From Clostridium jeddahitimonense (GTDB lineage: Bacteria > Bacillota > Clostridia > Clostridiales > Clostridiaceae), in NCBI GenBank assembly GCA_000753455.2, contig LM994670.1, positions 2,375,076 through 2,439,075 of the forward strand: 64,000 nt of DNA. The letters run 5' to 3'. Positions 1 through 7,929 of the stretch are shown here, one piece after another. A program made the position numbers and the translations under genes. Below the pieces are notes generated by a model, which saw only the letters and a program-made list of their open reading frames with translations, had not been told where the DNA came from and ran no database searches. Position 1 is the stretch's first letter, and each line of letters starts with the position of its first letter.

Positions 1-149
1 AAAGAAACAGCTATTGGTAACTTCATACATCCTGCTGCAGTCATAGAAACGTTTTCATTATAACCATATACAAACCCACTTTTTAAATCTTCAAAGAAGA
101 AACCATATGTTCCAATTCTTGATTCTAAATATCTCTTAATCTCTTTCAT
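1..149 (-). CDS. serine hydrolase (class A beta-lactamase-like), N-terminal fragment
   Basis: Only the first 49 codons are inside the window; the gene runs off the left edge. The ATG at 149 follows a GGAGG-like site. The visible protein, starting MKEIKRYLESRIGTYG, continues with FVYGYNENVSMTAAGCMKLPIAV, the region where class A beta-lactamases and related penicillin-interacting hydrolases carry the catalytic SxxK box in an AASxxKLPI setting. Here the aligned residues are G-C-M-K, so the nucleophilic serine looks replaced by glycine. No signal peptide is present. The family assignment rests on this short stretch only; it could be a non-catalytic paralogue. Confidence 0.55.
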   Translation of the reverse strand, partial: MKEIKRYLESRIGTYGFFFEDLKSGFVYGYNENVSMTAAGCMKLPIAVS

Positions 150-254
150 AATACCCTCCAGCTTTCTATAACAAAATCTGCTTTACTAAATTATATCATA
201 TTGTCAGAAAATTTTGAAGTATTCTGACAATTTTTCTGATAATAATTTTATAAA

Positions 255-284
255 AAATAGTACCTATTTTTATAGGTACTATTT
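255..284 (-). terminator. intrinsic terminator after pfkA
   Basis: A perfect 13-bp inverted repeat (255-267 with 272-284) with a 4-nt loop lies just past the pfkA stop. On the minus strand it is followed by a T-rich stretch. Confidence 0.8.
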
Positions 285-293
285 TCTTATTTA

Positions 294-1394
294 TTATTCT
301 GCAAAAGTAGTTCCTATTTTCTTTGCTATTTGTACTAATTCGCCCTCTGGATTAACTAGTTTTGTTTGTTGTCCAATAACATTTTCTAATGTATCACTTG
401 ATATTGTATCACCTTTTAAACATACCATGTGACCAAATTTCCCTTCTCTAATTAGCTCTACAGCTGCTACCCCATATCTTGTTGATAATATTCTATCATA
501 AGTAGAAGTATTACCTCCTCTTTGTATATGACCTAGTACAGTACATCTAACTTCATGATCTACTATTAATCTTTCTAAATCTTCCGCTAGTTTATTTCCA
601 ATCCCTCCTAATCTTATAGGATCCGGACTATCTTTTACTATCTTAGAAACTACCACTTCTCCATTTTTGGGTTTTGCGCCTTCAGCAACAACTACTATTG
701 TAAAGTTCTTTCCTTCAGCTTCTCTTTCCCTTACTTTTTCAGCTATTTTATTTATATCATAAGGTATTTCAGGAATCAATATAACATCTGCTGACCCGGC
801 AATACCAGCTTCTAACGCTATCCATCCAGCGTTTCTTCCCATTACTTCACACAACATGATTCTATGATGTGATTCAGCTGTTGTATGTAACCTATCTAAA
901 GCTTCAGTAACTACATCTATCGCAGTATTAAATCCAAAAGTTACATCTGTAGATGCTAAGTCATTATCTATAGTCTTTGGTACTCCTATAACTTTAATAC
1001 CCTTTCTTGAAAAATCCCTAGCAGAAGTTAATGTACCATCGCCACCTATAACTATAAGTACATCTACCCCTTCTTTTTTTAGATTTTCAACTGCTACATC
1101 TGATACATCTTTTTTTACTATTACACCATCTTCTTCAACTTGATAATCAAATAAGTTGTCCTTATTTGAACTATAAAGTATAGTACCACCTCTATTAAGG
1201 ATTCCTGATACACTATCTAATGTTAATGGAACAAAATCATTTTTGTATAGGCCTCTATACCCGAATTTATAGCCTATAACCTCCATTCCATAGTTCAAAA
1301 TTGCAGCTTTTGTTACTGCTCTTATTACTGCGTTTAATCCTGGACAATCACCGCCACCTGTTAATAAAGCTATTTTTTTAATTTCTTGTGCCAT
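294..1394 (-). CDS. pfkA: 6-phosphofructokinase
   Basis: Phosphorylates fructose 6-phosphate to the 1,6-bisphosphate, the committed step of glycolysis, in the cytosol. The 366-residue protein has the phosphate-binding GGGDCPG at residues 13-19, GGDGT at 117-121 and PKTIDND at 139-145. In this family, glycine in GGDG is associated with ATP use and lysine in PKTIDND with pyrophosphate-type enzymes, so this is a mixed-signature (group III-like) enzyme, more likely ATP-dependent. I chose the ATG at 1394 because a GTG further upstream at 1412 overlaps the AGGAGGA ribosome site that serves this ATG. It is transcribed alone, with a strong terminator downstream. Confidence 0.93.
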   Translation of the reverse strand: MAQEIKKIALLTGGGDCPGLNAVIRAVTKAAILNYGMEVIGYKFGYRGLYKNDFVPLTLDSVSGILNRGGTILYSSNKDNLFDYQVEEDGVIVKKDVSDVAVENLKKEGVDVLIVIGGDGTLTSARDFSRKGIKVIGVPKTIDNDLASTDVTFGFNTAIDVVTEALDRLHTTAESHHRIMLCEVMGRNAGWIALEAGIAGSADVILIPEIPYDINKIAEKVREREAEGKNFTIVVVAEGAKPKNGEVVVSKIVKDSPDPIRLGGIGNKLAEDLERLIVDHEVRCTVLGHIQRGGNTSTYDRILSTRYGVAAVELIREGKFGHMVCLKGDTISSDTLENVIGQQTKLVNPEGELVQIAKKIGTTFAE

Positions 1395-1658
1395 TTCACA
1401 AATCCTCCTCACCCAAATACATCAAAAACTCTTTGAACTTTTCATTTAATGTTACAATATACGCCTTAAAATTTCATAATACGTAAAGTTATTTGTAAAT
1501 ATTTCCTTATTTTATAATATCATAAAGATTACTATCTGAAAAGTAAATTTTTTGTTATTTGTGAATTTTTACAATTGTCTAACAATTTAGAATATCATTA
1601 TATCTCTTCTTATAATAATATTTCATCCACATTGCTTCAGCTTTATATAAATCTACTT

Positions 1659-1793
1659 TTAGTTTTCTTTTAAGTTTATACTATCTTTAATAAATCTTTT
1701 ACACTTATCAGTACATATAACACATTTTTCGATATTTTTACAAAATACATACTCATCATTTTTAATTTCTGAAAAAATACAATTCTTACACAT
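1659..1793 (-). CDS. small cysteine-rich protein, possibly frameshifted
   Basis: A 44-codon ORF opens MCKNCIFSEIKNDEYVFCKN and has six cysteines at positions 2, 5, 18, 24, 27 and 31, including two CxxC pairs, which suggests metal binding. A GGGGGA ribosome site precedes the ATG with normal spacing. After its TAA, another frame stays open to a TAG at 1579-1581 and encodes KVDLYKAEAMWMKYYYKKR, which looks coding. A -1 shift in the A-rich stretch near 1664-1675 would join the two into about 71 residues. I do not recognise the family. Otherwise the 530-base gap between pfkA and the TPR gene holds only AT-rich sequence. Confidence 0.5.
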   Translation of the reverse strand: MCKNCIFSEIKNDEYVFCKNIEKCVICTDKCKRFIKDSINLKEN

Positions 1794-1914
1794 CTAAATT
1801 TATCCCCCACTTCTAAACTCCAGTATAATATTAACATTTTATATTAAATATGTAAATATTTGTAAATGTATACATGATTATTATTTTGTATTTTTATTTT
1901 TCAAATATAAAAAT

Positions 1915-1940
1915 AAAAGAGTTGCAATTACAACTCTTTT
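1915..1940 (-). terminator. intrinsic terminator after TPR gene
   Basis: A 10-bp inverted repeat (1915-1924 with 1931-1940) and 6-nt loop sit directly after the TPR gene stop. On the minus strand they are followed by a TTTTATTTTTATA tract. Confidence 0.85.
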
Positions 1941-1944
1941 ATGC

Positions 1945-3660
1945 TTAATAGAATAAATTTAATTTTGGAATATTTATATCTATATTTTCATCTTCTATAT
2001 ATTTATCAAAAACTTCTTTAGCTTGATTATAGTTATCTGTTATCTTTTTCTTAGTATCAGAATCTATATTTTCAGGCATCTCTTCATATGCAGCTTCAAT
2101 ATTCGAGAATCCTCTCCATACATCCTTTTCTACAGTCATATAATAACACCCTGCGTTATTAAGAGCCAATATATCTGTCTCATCTAAAGCATATGCCTCT
2201 CTTGTATTATTTATAGATTCCTCATTATCACCTATATTATAGTATGCAGTACCTAAAGCTCTGAAATATTTACCATTTTCTTTATCTAATGATAAAGCCT
2301 TTTCAAAGTACTCAATAGCTGTATCATACTTTTCTTGGTTGACTTCCATGTTCCCTAATAGATAATAAATATCTGCATTACTAGAATTAATTTTCGAAGC
2401 CAACTCATAATATTGTGCCGCTTTATCGTATCGACCTAAGTTGTTAGCATAATAATTTCCTATATTAATAATCATACTTATATTAAAAGGCTCTTCTAAT
2501 ATTGCTGTTCTAAAATAGCTTTCTATACAATCAGTATCATTTTTAGCTAATAATATTTCCGGTAATAAAACGCCATAGTTATCAGCATAATCATTATTTT
2601 CTAATATACTCTTTTTAGAATATTCAATAGCTTTATCATAATTGCCTTGTTTTAAATATTTAGTGGCTTCAATATAATATTTTGCATATCCACTATCTTT
2701 ACTATCAACTATCTTATTTACTATATCAGTTGCTTCTTCTTCATTTCCTATATTATATGCCAATTGAGCTTTCAATACATTATAAACTAGACTTTCTTTA
2801 AATGAGTCATCTAAAGAATCTACTATATCAATTGCTTCAATATATTTATCTTTATCCATAGAATAAACTTTTGCTAAGAATAAATTATATACCTCATCAT
2901 TATCTTCAGATAATTCTGTTAAAACATTTATAACTTCTTCCCTATTGTAGTTAGCAAGTTGACTAACTACATCTAATATATTAATTTCATCTTTATTTAG
3001 TTCAAATGCCTCTTTTAATGTACTAAGAGCTCCATTAATATCACCTATTACCATTTGCATATTAGCATAGACAGACATATCGTAAGATGAATTTTCATCT
3101 ACTGTATACTCTTCAACTATTTCTTTTGCATTATCTTTTTCATCTAAGGACATGTATATAGATAACATAGTTCTCATAAGCGGTTTATACTCTTCATTAT
3201 TAAGAATATAATCTTCACCTAAAGATACAGCTTGTTCATACTCCTTATTTATAAAAAATGAATATACTACTTCATTCATAAACTCATTATCTTTATCAGA
3301 ATACTTATCTTGTTCTTTCTGAATCAGCTTATTTCTTATTATTACAGCTTCCTTTAATAAAGAATTAGATTTATCGTAATCACCTTTAATTGAATATATT
3401 TCTGCTTGTTTCACTTTCCATATTGGCCATTCTTCTTCTCTTTGAAGTGTTTCAAATTCTTGTATAGCTTCATCATATTTTCCTTCATAAAAATACTCTT
3501 CACCCTTGTTGTTAGCTATACTAACATCAGCTTGTCCAAAAGCACTATGTACACCCACAACTATTCCTAGTGTTACAGTTAATGACATTCCTATTACAAA
3601 TACAGGTTCAAACCATTCCTTTTTATTGAGCCTTTTGTAAATTTCACTTAACTTTTTCAT
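1945..3660 (-). CDS. membrane-anchored tetratricopeptide repeat protein
   Basis: A 571-residue protein with a short cytosolic N-terminus, one transmembrane segment at about residues 18-42 (FEPVFVIGMSLTVTLGIVVG), and then a long alpha-helical region of degenerate TPR units. The clearest units are in the C-terminal half, for example ADIYYLLGNMEVNQEKYDTA and the following GKYFRALGTAYYNIGDNEES. TPR arrays act as protein-binding scaffolds; the partner cannot be read from the sequence. The domain topology suggests an extracytoplasmic scaffold anchored by an uncleaved signal, which is inference. The ATG has a GGAGGAATTT site upstream. The gene is single, with its own terminator. Confidence 0.8.
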   Translation of the reverse strand: MKKLSEIYKRLNKKEWFEPVFVIGMSLTVTLGIVVGVHSAFGQADVSIANNKGEEYFYEGKYDEAIQEFETLQREEEWPIWKVKQAEIYSIKGDYDKSNSLLKEAVIIRNKLIQKEQDKYSDKDNEFMNEVVYSFFINKEYEQAVSLGEDYILNNEEYKPLMRTMLSIYMSLDEKDNAKEIVEEYTVDENSSYDMSVYANMQMVIGDINGALSTLKEAFELNKDEINILDVVSQLANYNREEVINVLTELSEDNDEVYNLFLAKVYSMDKDKYIEAIDIVDSLDDSFKESLVYNVLKAQLAYNIGNEEEATDIVNKIVDSKDSGYAKYYIEATKYLKQGNYDKAIEYSKKSILENNDYADNYGVLLPEILLAKNDTDCIESYFRTAILEEPFNISMIINIGNYYANNLGRYDKAAQYYELASKINSSNADIYYLLGNMEVNQEKYDTAIEYFEKALSLDKENGKYFRALGTAYYNIGDNEESINNTREAYALDETDILALNNAGCYYMTVEKDVWRGFSNIEAAYEEMPENIDSDTKKKITDNYNQAKEVFDKYIEDENIDINIPKLNLFY

Positions 3661-3740
3661 AAATTCCTCCTGCCTTTTTCAACAGTATTTTACATAATTC
3701 TTATTCTATCAAACTTATACTCAAATTTCAATTGTTATAA

Positions 3741-3771
3741 ATTAACTCTAGCTTTATTAGCTAGAGTTAAT
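3741..3771 (-). terminator. hairpin after ABC permease gene
   Basis: A perfect 13-bp inverted repeat (3741-3753 with 3759-3771) with a 5-nt loop lies just downstream of the ABC operon. The following T-tract on the minus strand is weak, so it may be a terminator or only a stabilising hairpin. Confidence 0.6.
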
Positions 3772-3785
3772 TTTAACGTATAAAA

Positions 3786-4577
3786 CTATTCATTCTTTTT
3801 AGTAAATCTAACTTCAAATACTGCAACAATTTCATACATTATAAATGCAATTATTGATAGTATTACTATGCTCATCATAACCATATCTAATTGAGCTATT
3901 TGTCCACCGTAAATAATTAAGAATCCTAATCCACTTCTAGCAACTAAAAATTCTCCCATTATTACTCCAACCCATGATAAGCCAACATTTATTTTCAAAG
4001 CTGAAATAAAAATAGGAATAGCTGCTGGAAAAATTAAATATTTAAGTTTCTGCCATTTGCTCGCTTGGAATGTATCCATTAATCGCATCTTCCCACTATC
4101 TACCTCGTTAAATCCTGTTAGTACACTTATAATAGTAGTTACTATTGATATTAATAAAGTAATTACTATTATGGCAGGCATTCCATTACCAGCCCAAAAA
4201 ATTACTATTGGTGCTAAAGCTATTTTAGGTAAAGCATTTAGCACAACAAGATAAGGATCTAATACTTTAGATACAGTTGGAAAACACCATAATATAACTG
4301 CTATAATTGTTCCAAACACTGTCCCTAATATAAATCCAACTATAGTCTCATAGCATGTCACTAATATATGATTTGTCAATGTTCCTTGTTCTACAAAACT
4401 AATAAATGATTTAACTATCCTACTAGGACTTGATGTTAAAAATGGATCTATAATTTTGAAATCAGCTAATATCTCCCACAAAGCTATTAGTACTACCAAG
4501 ATTACTACTCTATAAATTGTAATCTTTACTTTATCTCTTTTAATCTTTTTTAAATATAATTCATGTTCTCTATCCAT
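3786..4577 (-). CDS. ABC transporter permease, SsuC/ThiX/NrtB type
   Basis: A 263-residue inner-membrane protein with about six transmembrane helices. It has the EAA-type loop seen in BPD_transp_1 permeases (region around MRLMDTFQASKWQKLKYLIFP, where the permease contacts the ATPase). It is the membrane channel of the importer encoded with the two upstream genes. Its start overlaps the ATPase gene by 8 bases, implying translational coupling. The family imports nitrate, alkanesulfonates, taurine or thiamine/pyrimidine precursors; the sequence does not decide which. I saw no riboswitch in front of the operon that would point to thiamine. Confidence 0.9.
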   Translation of the reverse strand: MDREHELYLKKIKRDKVKITIYRVVILVVLIALWEILADFKIIDPFLTSSPSRIVKSFISFVEQGTLTNHILVTCYETIVGFILGTVFGTIIAVILWCFPTVSKVLDPYLVVLNALPKIALAPIVIFWAGNGMPAIIVITLLISIVTTIISVLTGFNEVDSGKMRLMDTFQASKWQKLKYLIFPAAIPIFISALKINVGLSWVGVIMGEFLVARSGLGFLIIYGGQIAQLDMVMMSIVILSIIAFIMYEIVAVFEVRFTKKNE

Positions 4578-5337
4578 TTACGCCATCTATCTCCTTCCAC
4601 AACTCACCAAAATACTTATTGAATTCTGGTTCTTGTCTCTTTTTAAAAGGAGTTGCATCCTTATTAGCAAATATAATTTCCACATCATCTTTTATAGTTG
4701 CAGGCCTCTTAGTTAATACTATTACTCTTTTAGACATTATTATTGCTTCTCCAAGATCATGAGTTACCATAATTGCTGTTTTTCCTTCTCTCTTAATTAT
4801 TTCGTAAACATCATCTGTAACTTTTTGCCTTGTTTGATAATCTAATGCTGAAAATGGCTCATCTAATAATAGTATTCGAGGATTTAAAGCAAGTGTTCTT
4901 ATAAGTGCTACCCTCTGCCTCATTCCTCCTGATAGTTGAGTTGGTTTATGATCCTTAAATTTCTCTAAGTCATAGCTTTTTAAAAGCTTATCTGCATTTT
5001 TTATATTTTCTTCTGTTAAAATATTTTTTATCTTTAATCCTAATAACACATTCTCTCTTACTGTTAACCATGGGAACAAATAGTCTTTTTGAAACATATA
5101 ACCCATTTTGTCTAAATTATTTTTCACCTCAGGATCATTATAGATAACTTTTCCTGATGATGGCTCTAATAATCCACTTATTATATTTAGTAAAGTTGAC
5201 TTACCACACCCTGATGGTCCAATTATGCTTAGAAATTCCCCTTCTTCTATATTAAAGCTTAAATGCTTTATAGCTTCAGTTGTACCCTTTTTGGTATGGT
5301 AATTCATATTTACGTCATTTATTTCTAACAAACTCAC
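4570..5337 (-). CDS. ABC transporter ATP-binding protein, SsuB/TauB/NrtD type
   Basis: The 255-residue ATPase powers the adjacent importer. Walker A GPSGCGKST is at residues 40-48, the Q-loop at about 83 (MFQKD), the signature LSGGMRQR at 135-142, Walker B ILLLDEP at 155-161, and the H-loop histidine in MVTHD. It starts with GTG, four bases after an AGGCGGTGAG ribosome site. It lies between the binding-protein gene upstream and the permease gene, which it overlaps. Sequence of the LTVRENVLLGL region fits the nitrate/sulfonate/taurine subfamily. Confidence 0.92.
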   Translation of the reverse strand: MSLLEINDVNMNYHTKKGTTEAIKHLSFNIEEGEFLSIIGPSGCGKSTLLNIISGLLEPSSGKVIYNDPEVKNNLDKMGYMFQKDYLFPWLTVRENVLLGLKIKNILTEENIKNADKLLKSYDLEKFKDHKPTQLSGGMRQRVALIRTLALNPRILLLDEPFSALDYQTRQKVTDDVYEIIKREGKTAIMVTHDLGEAIIMSKRVIVLTKRPATIKDDVEIIFANKDATPFKKRQEPEFNKYFGELWKEIDGVNG

Positions 5338-5437
5338 TTTCTCACCGCCTTAAACTAGTAACTCTTAAACTTTATAGATAATTTGAAATCTAGCAATACT
5401 GAATCTCATTTATCTTTTTTATCCACATTTAAAAACC

Positions 5438-6478
5438 CTATTTCATTGCCTCTTTTGCAAAAGTATTATTTACTATTGTGTTAAAATCAGGTCTTTCTGT
5501 AATTAAACTCTTATCATATCCTTGTATTATATCCATTAGTTTATTTAAGCCTTCTTCACTTACTTCAGGATTAGAAGCTAAAGCATCAATCTCCCTATAA
5601 TTAGATACAACATCCATAATTATATCCTTCTCTGTTCCTGGGAAAAATGATATTATAGAATCTGCAACTTCTTCATCACTATGACTTACAAACCATTGTT
5701 GAGCTTTATAAATAGCATTAGTAAACTTTTGAATTATCTCTGGATTTTTATCCATATATGACTTAGTTGTATAAAAACAAGTATAAGCTATATCTCCAGC
5801 AGATGCCCCAACTGAAGCTACTATATGACCAGTTCCTTCTTTTTCAAGCATAGAAGCTGTTGGTTCAAATAGTGCTACATATTCTCCTGTTCCTGATTTA
5901 AAAGCACCTGCTGTAGCTGTAAAATCAATATTTGTAACCATAGAAACATCTTTTGTTGGATCTAACCCATTTTTCTTCAATACGTATTCAAGCGCCATTT
6001 CTGGAATTCCTCCTGGCCTTCCTCCTATAAGTTCTTTACCTTCTAATGATTTCCAATCGAAATCTTCCTCTTCTTCCTTTCCAACTAAAAATGATCCATC
6101 TTTTTGAGTAAGTTGTCCAAATACTACTGGATAATCTTCTCTTCCTTGATTATAAATATATACAACTTGCTCTGGTCCTGAGAAACCAATATCAACATTT
6201 CCACTTAGAAGTTGCTGCATTGTTTTATCTGCACCTTGTCCTGTTGACAAATCAATAGATAAACCTTCTTCTTCAAAAAAGCCTTCATTTATCGCAATAT
6301 ACATTGGTGCATAAAATACAGATCTTACTACTTCATTTAATCTTATAGTTTTTAGTTCTTTAGTTGTTTCTTCAACATTATCTTTTGCAGTAGTATTACT
6401 AGAACAACCAACTAATGTGCTTATAGCTAAAACTGATGAAGCTATAAATGCAATAGTTTTTTTCAATCCTTTTTTCAT
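5438..6478 (-). CDS. ABC transporter substrate-binding lipoprotein (NMT1/SsuA-like)
   Basis: A 346-residue lipoprotein with a hydrophobic signal peptide and lipobox TLVGC, whose cysteine 25 would be lipid-modified. The mature part has the NMT1/THI5-like fold signature: YAPMYIAINEGFFEEEGLSI followed by a LLSGNVDIGFSGPEQ segment. It captures the substrate outside the membrane for the permease and ATPase encoded downstream. Relatives bind pyrimidine thiamine precursors, sulfonates, nitrate or riboflavin-like molecules; the substrate here is unknown. The ATG has an AAGGAG site. The 298-base divergent gap to the lrgA-like gene contains no ORF or riboswitch that I recognise. Confidence 0.88.
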   Translation of the reverse strand: MKKGLKKTIAFIASSVLAISTLVGCSSNTTAKDNVEETTKELKTIRLNEVVRSVFYAPMYIAINEGFFEEEGLSIDLSTGQGADKTMQQLLSGNVDIGFSGPEQVVYIYNQGREDYPVVFGQLTQKDGSFLVGKEEEEDFDWKSLEGKELIGGRPGGIPEMALEYVLKKNGLDPTKDVSMVTNIDFTATAGAFKSGTGEYVALFEPTASMLEKEGTGHIVASVGASAGDIAYTCFYTTKSYMDKNPEIIQKFTNAIYKAQQWFVSHSDEEVADSIISFFPGTEKDIIMDVVSNYREIDALASNPEVSEEGLNKLMDIIQGYDKSLITERPDFNTIVNNTFAKEAMK

Positions 6479-6776
6479 AAATACTCCTTGCTTATATTTA
6501 ATTACTTCTATGTTTATATAGTATGATTATTAGATAGTATTTGTTAATTTTCATTGTAAAAACCTGTCATAAAATACTGTCAATTATCAAATAATAATTT
6601 AAACTTTTACATTTTGCCTATTTCAAATATATCATTTACTATAAAGAATTTTAGTGATAAAGTATAAAAGTACACTTACAGTGTAACTTCAAGTACCTAA
6701 ATATTGATTTTTACTTTTAGTTAACTTCGATTAGATAAATTAAATTTTAGAATGTTACTTATATTGGAGGCATAAA

Positions 6777-7169
6777 ATGAAAATTTTTAGAGAATTTCTT
6801 ATAATACTAGTTCTATATTTTATAGGCGAACTACTTGCTAAAACACTTAATATTCCTATTCCCGGGAACATAATTGCAATGATATTGCTTTTCTTATCTT
6901 TATGTACTGGAATAATAAAAGTTGAGAAGGTAGATACTATCTCTAATTTCTTTTTAGATCATTTAGCTTTTTTCTTTATTCCGGCTGGTGTAGGATTAAT
7001 GAACTCATTTGACAGTATTAAATCTTCAGCCATCCAAATAGTTATTATATGTATAGTAACTACTATAATTGTTATGGCTGTCACTGGAATCGTCGTACAA
7101 TTTACCTCAAATATGTTATCAAAAAGGAAATTACATAAAGAAATAGACGATAATAGAAAGGAAGCTTAG
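6777..7169 (+). CDS. lrgA: CidA/LrgA family membrane protein
   Basis: A 130-residue protein with four predicted transmembrane helices and the family's N-terminal GELLAKTLNIPIPGNIIAMI segment, followed by a second pair of helices with FFIPAGVGLMNSFD. CidA/LrgA proteins are holin-like and take part in control of murein hydrolase activity or in transport of small organic acids (pyruvate) together with their LrgB partner. The ATG has a TTGGAGGC site. The lrgB-like gene starts five bases after the stop, so the two are one operon. CidA and LrgA cannot be told apart from sequence alone. Confidence 0.87.
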   Translation: MKIFREFLIILVLYFIGELLAKTLNIPIPGNIIAMILLFLSLCTGIIKVEKVDTISNFFLDHLAFFFIPAGVGLMNSFDSIKSSAIQIVIICIVTTIIVMAVTGIVVQFTSNMLSKRKLHKEIDDNRKEA

Positions 7170-7174
7170 AAATA

Positions 7175-7879
7175 ATGGATATCTTCACTAATAATATATT
7201 TTTTGGACTTTTTGTGTCTTTAATAGCTTTTGAAGTTGGATTAATAATTTACAGAAAAACCAAACTTCCTCTTTTTAATCCTCTTCTAATAGCTATTATT
7301 ATTGTTGTAGGATTTTTAAAATTATTTAATATTGACTTTGATACCTACAATGAAAGTGGTAAATTTATTAATATGTTTTTAGGACCTGCAACTATTGTTC
7401 TTGCTGTTCCCTTATATAAGCAATTCGAACTATTAAAGAAAAACTTTTTACCTATACTTCTTGGTATCACTATAGGTAGTTTGGTAGGTATATTATCAAT
7501 TATATCTATATCTATTTTTCTAAAGCTAGATAACCTTATAACAATATCATTATTATCAAAGTCGGTTACAACTCCTATTGGAATTGAAATTACAAATCAA
7601 TTAGGTGGATTGGCACCAGTTACTGTTCTTGCAATAATACTTTCTGGTATAGTAGGGGCAATAGTAGCTCCTCCAGTTTGTAAGGTATTTAAAATAACTA
7701 ATCCTGTGGCTATTGGAGTTGGAATTGGTACCTCTTCACATGCTGTTGGGACATCAAAAGCTTTTGAAATGGGAGAAACCGAAGGAGCTATGAGCTCATT
7801 ATCAATTGGAATTGCAGGTGTAATAACTGTTTTTCTAGCTCCTCTATGTTATAATTTACTAGCTAACTTTATAAAGTAA
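7175..7879 (+). CDS. lrgB: LrgB/CidB family membrane protein
   Basis: A 234-residue polytopic membrane protein, about seven hydrophobic segments, of normal length for LrgB. It has the conserved SVTTPIGIEITNQLGGLAP block and the C-terminal GIGTSSHAVGTSKAFEMGE motif. It is the second half of the LrgAB pair and follows lrgA with a 5-base gap. LrgAB homologues move pyruvate or modulate autolysis. No LytSR-type regulator is next to it. A shared bidirectional hairpin separates it from the convergent topB. Confidence 0.9.
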   Translation: MDIFTNNIFFGLFVSLIAFEVGLIIYRKTKLPLFNPLLIAIIIVVGFLKLFNIDFDTYNESGKFINMFLGPATIVLAVPLYKQFELLKKNFLPILLGITIGSLVGILSIISISIFLKLDNLITISLLSKSVTTPIGIEITNQLGGLAPVTVLAIILSGIVGAIVAPPVCKVFKITNPVAIGVGIGTSSHAVGTSKAFEMGETEGAMSSLSIGIAGVITVFLAPLCYNLLANFIK

Positions 7880-7880
7880 A

Positions 7881-7929
7881 AAAAAAGTTTCAAGCTTAGA
7901 TTAATAATCTATAACTTGAAACTTTTTTT
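7881..7929. terminator. bidirectional terminator between lrgB and topB
   Basis: A 13-bp stem AAAAAGTTTCAAG / CTTGAAACTTTTT with A- and T-rich flanks works in both directions between two convergent genes. Confidence 0.85.

Noticed and set aside
6479..6776. TPP or other riboswitch in front of the ABC operon
   Set aside because: No CTGAGA/THI-box or other known conserved core was found on the minus strand, so a thiamine substrate is not supported.
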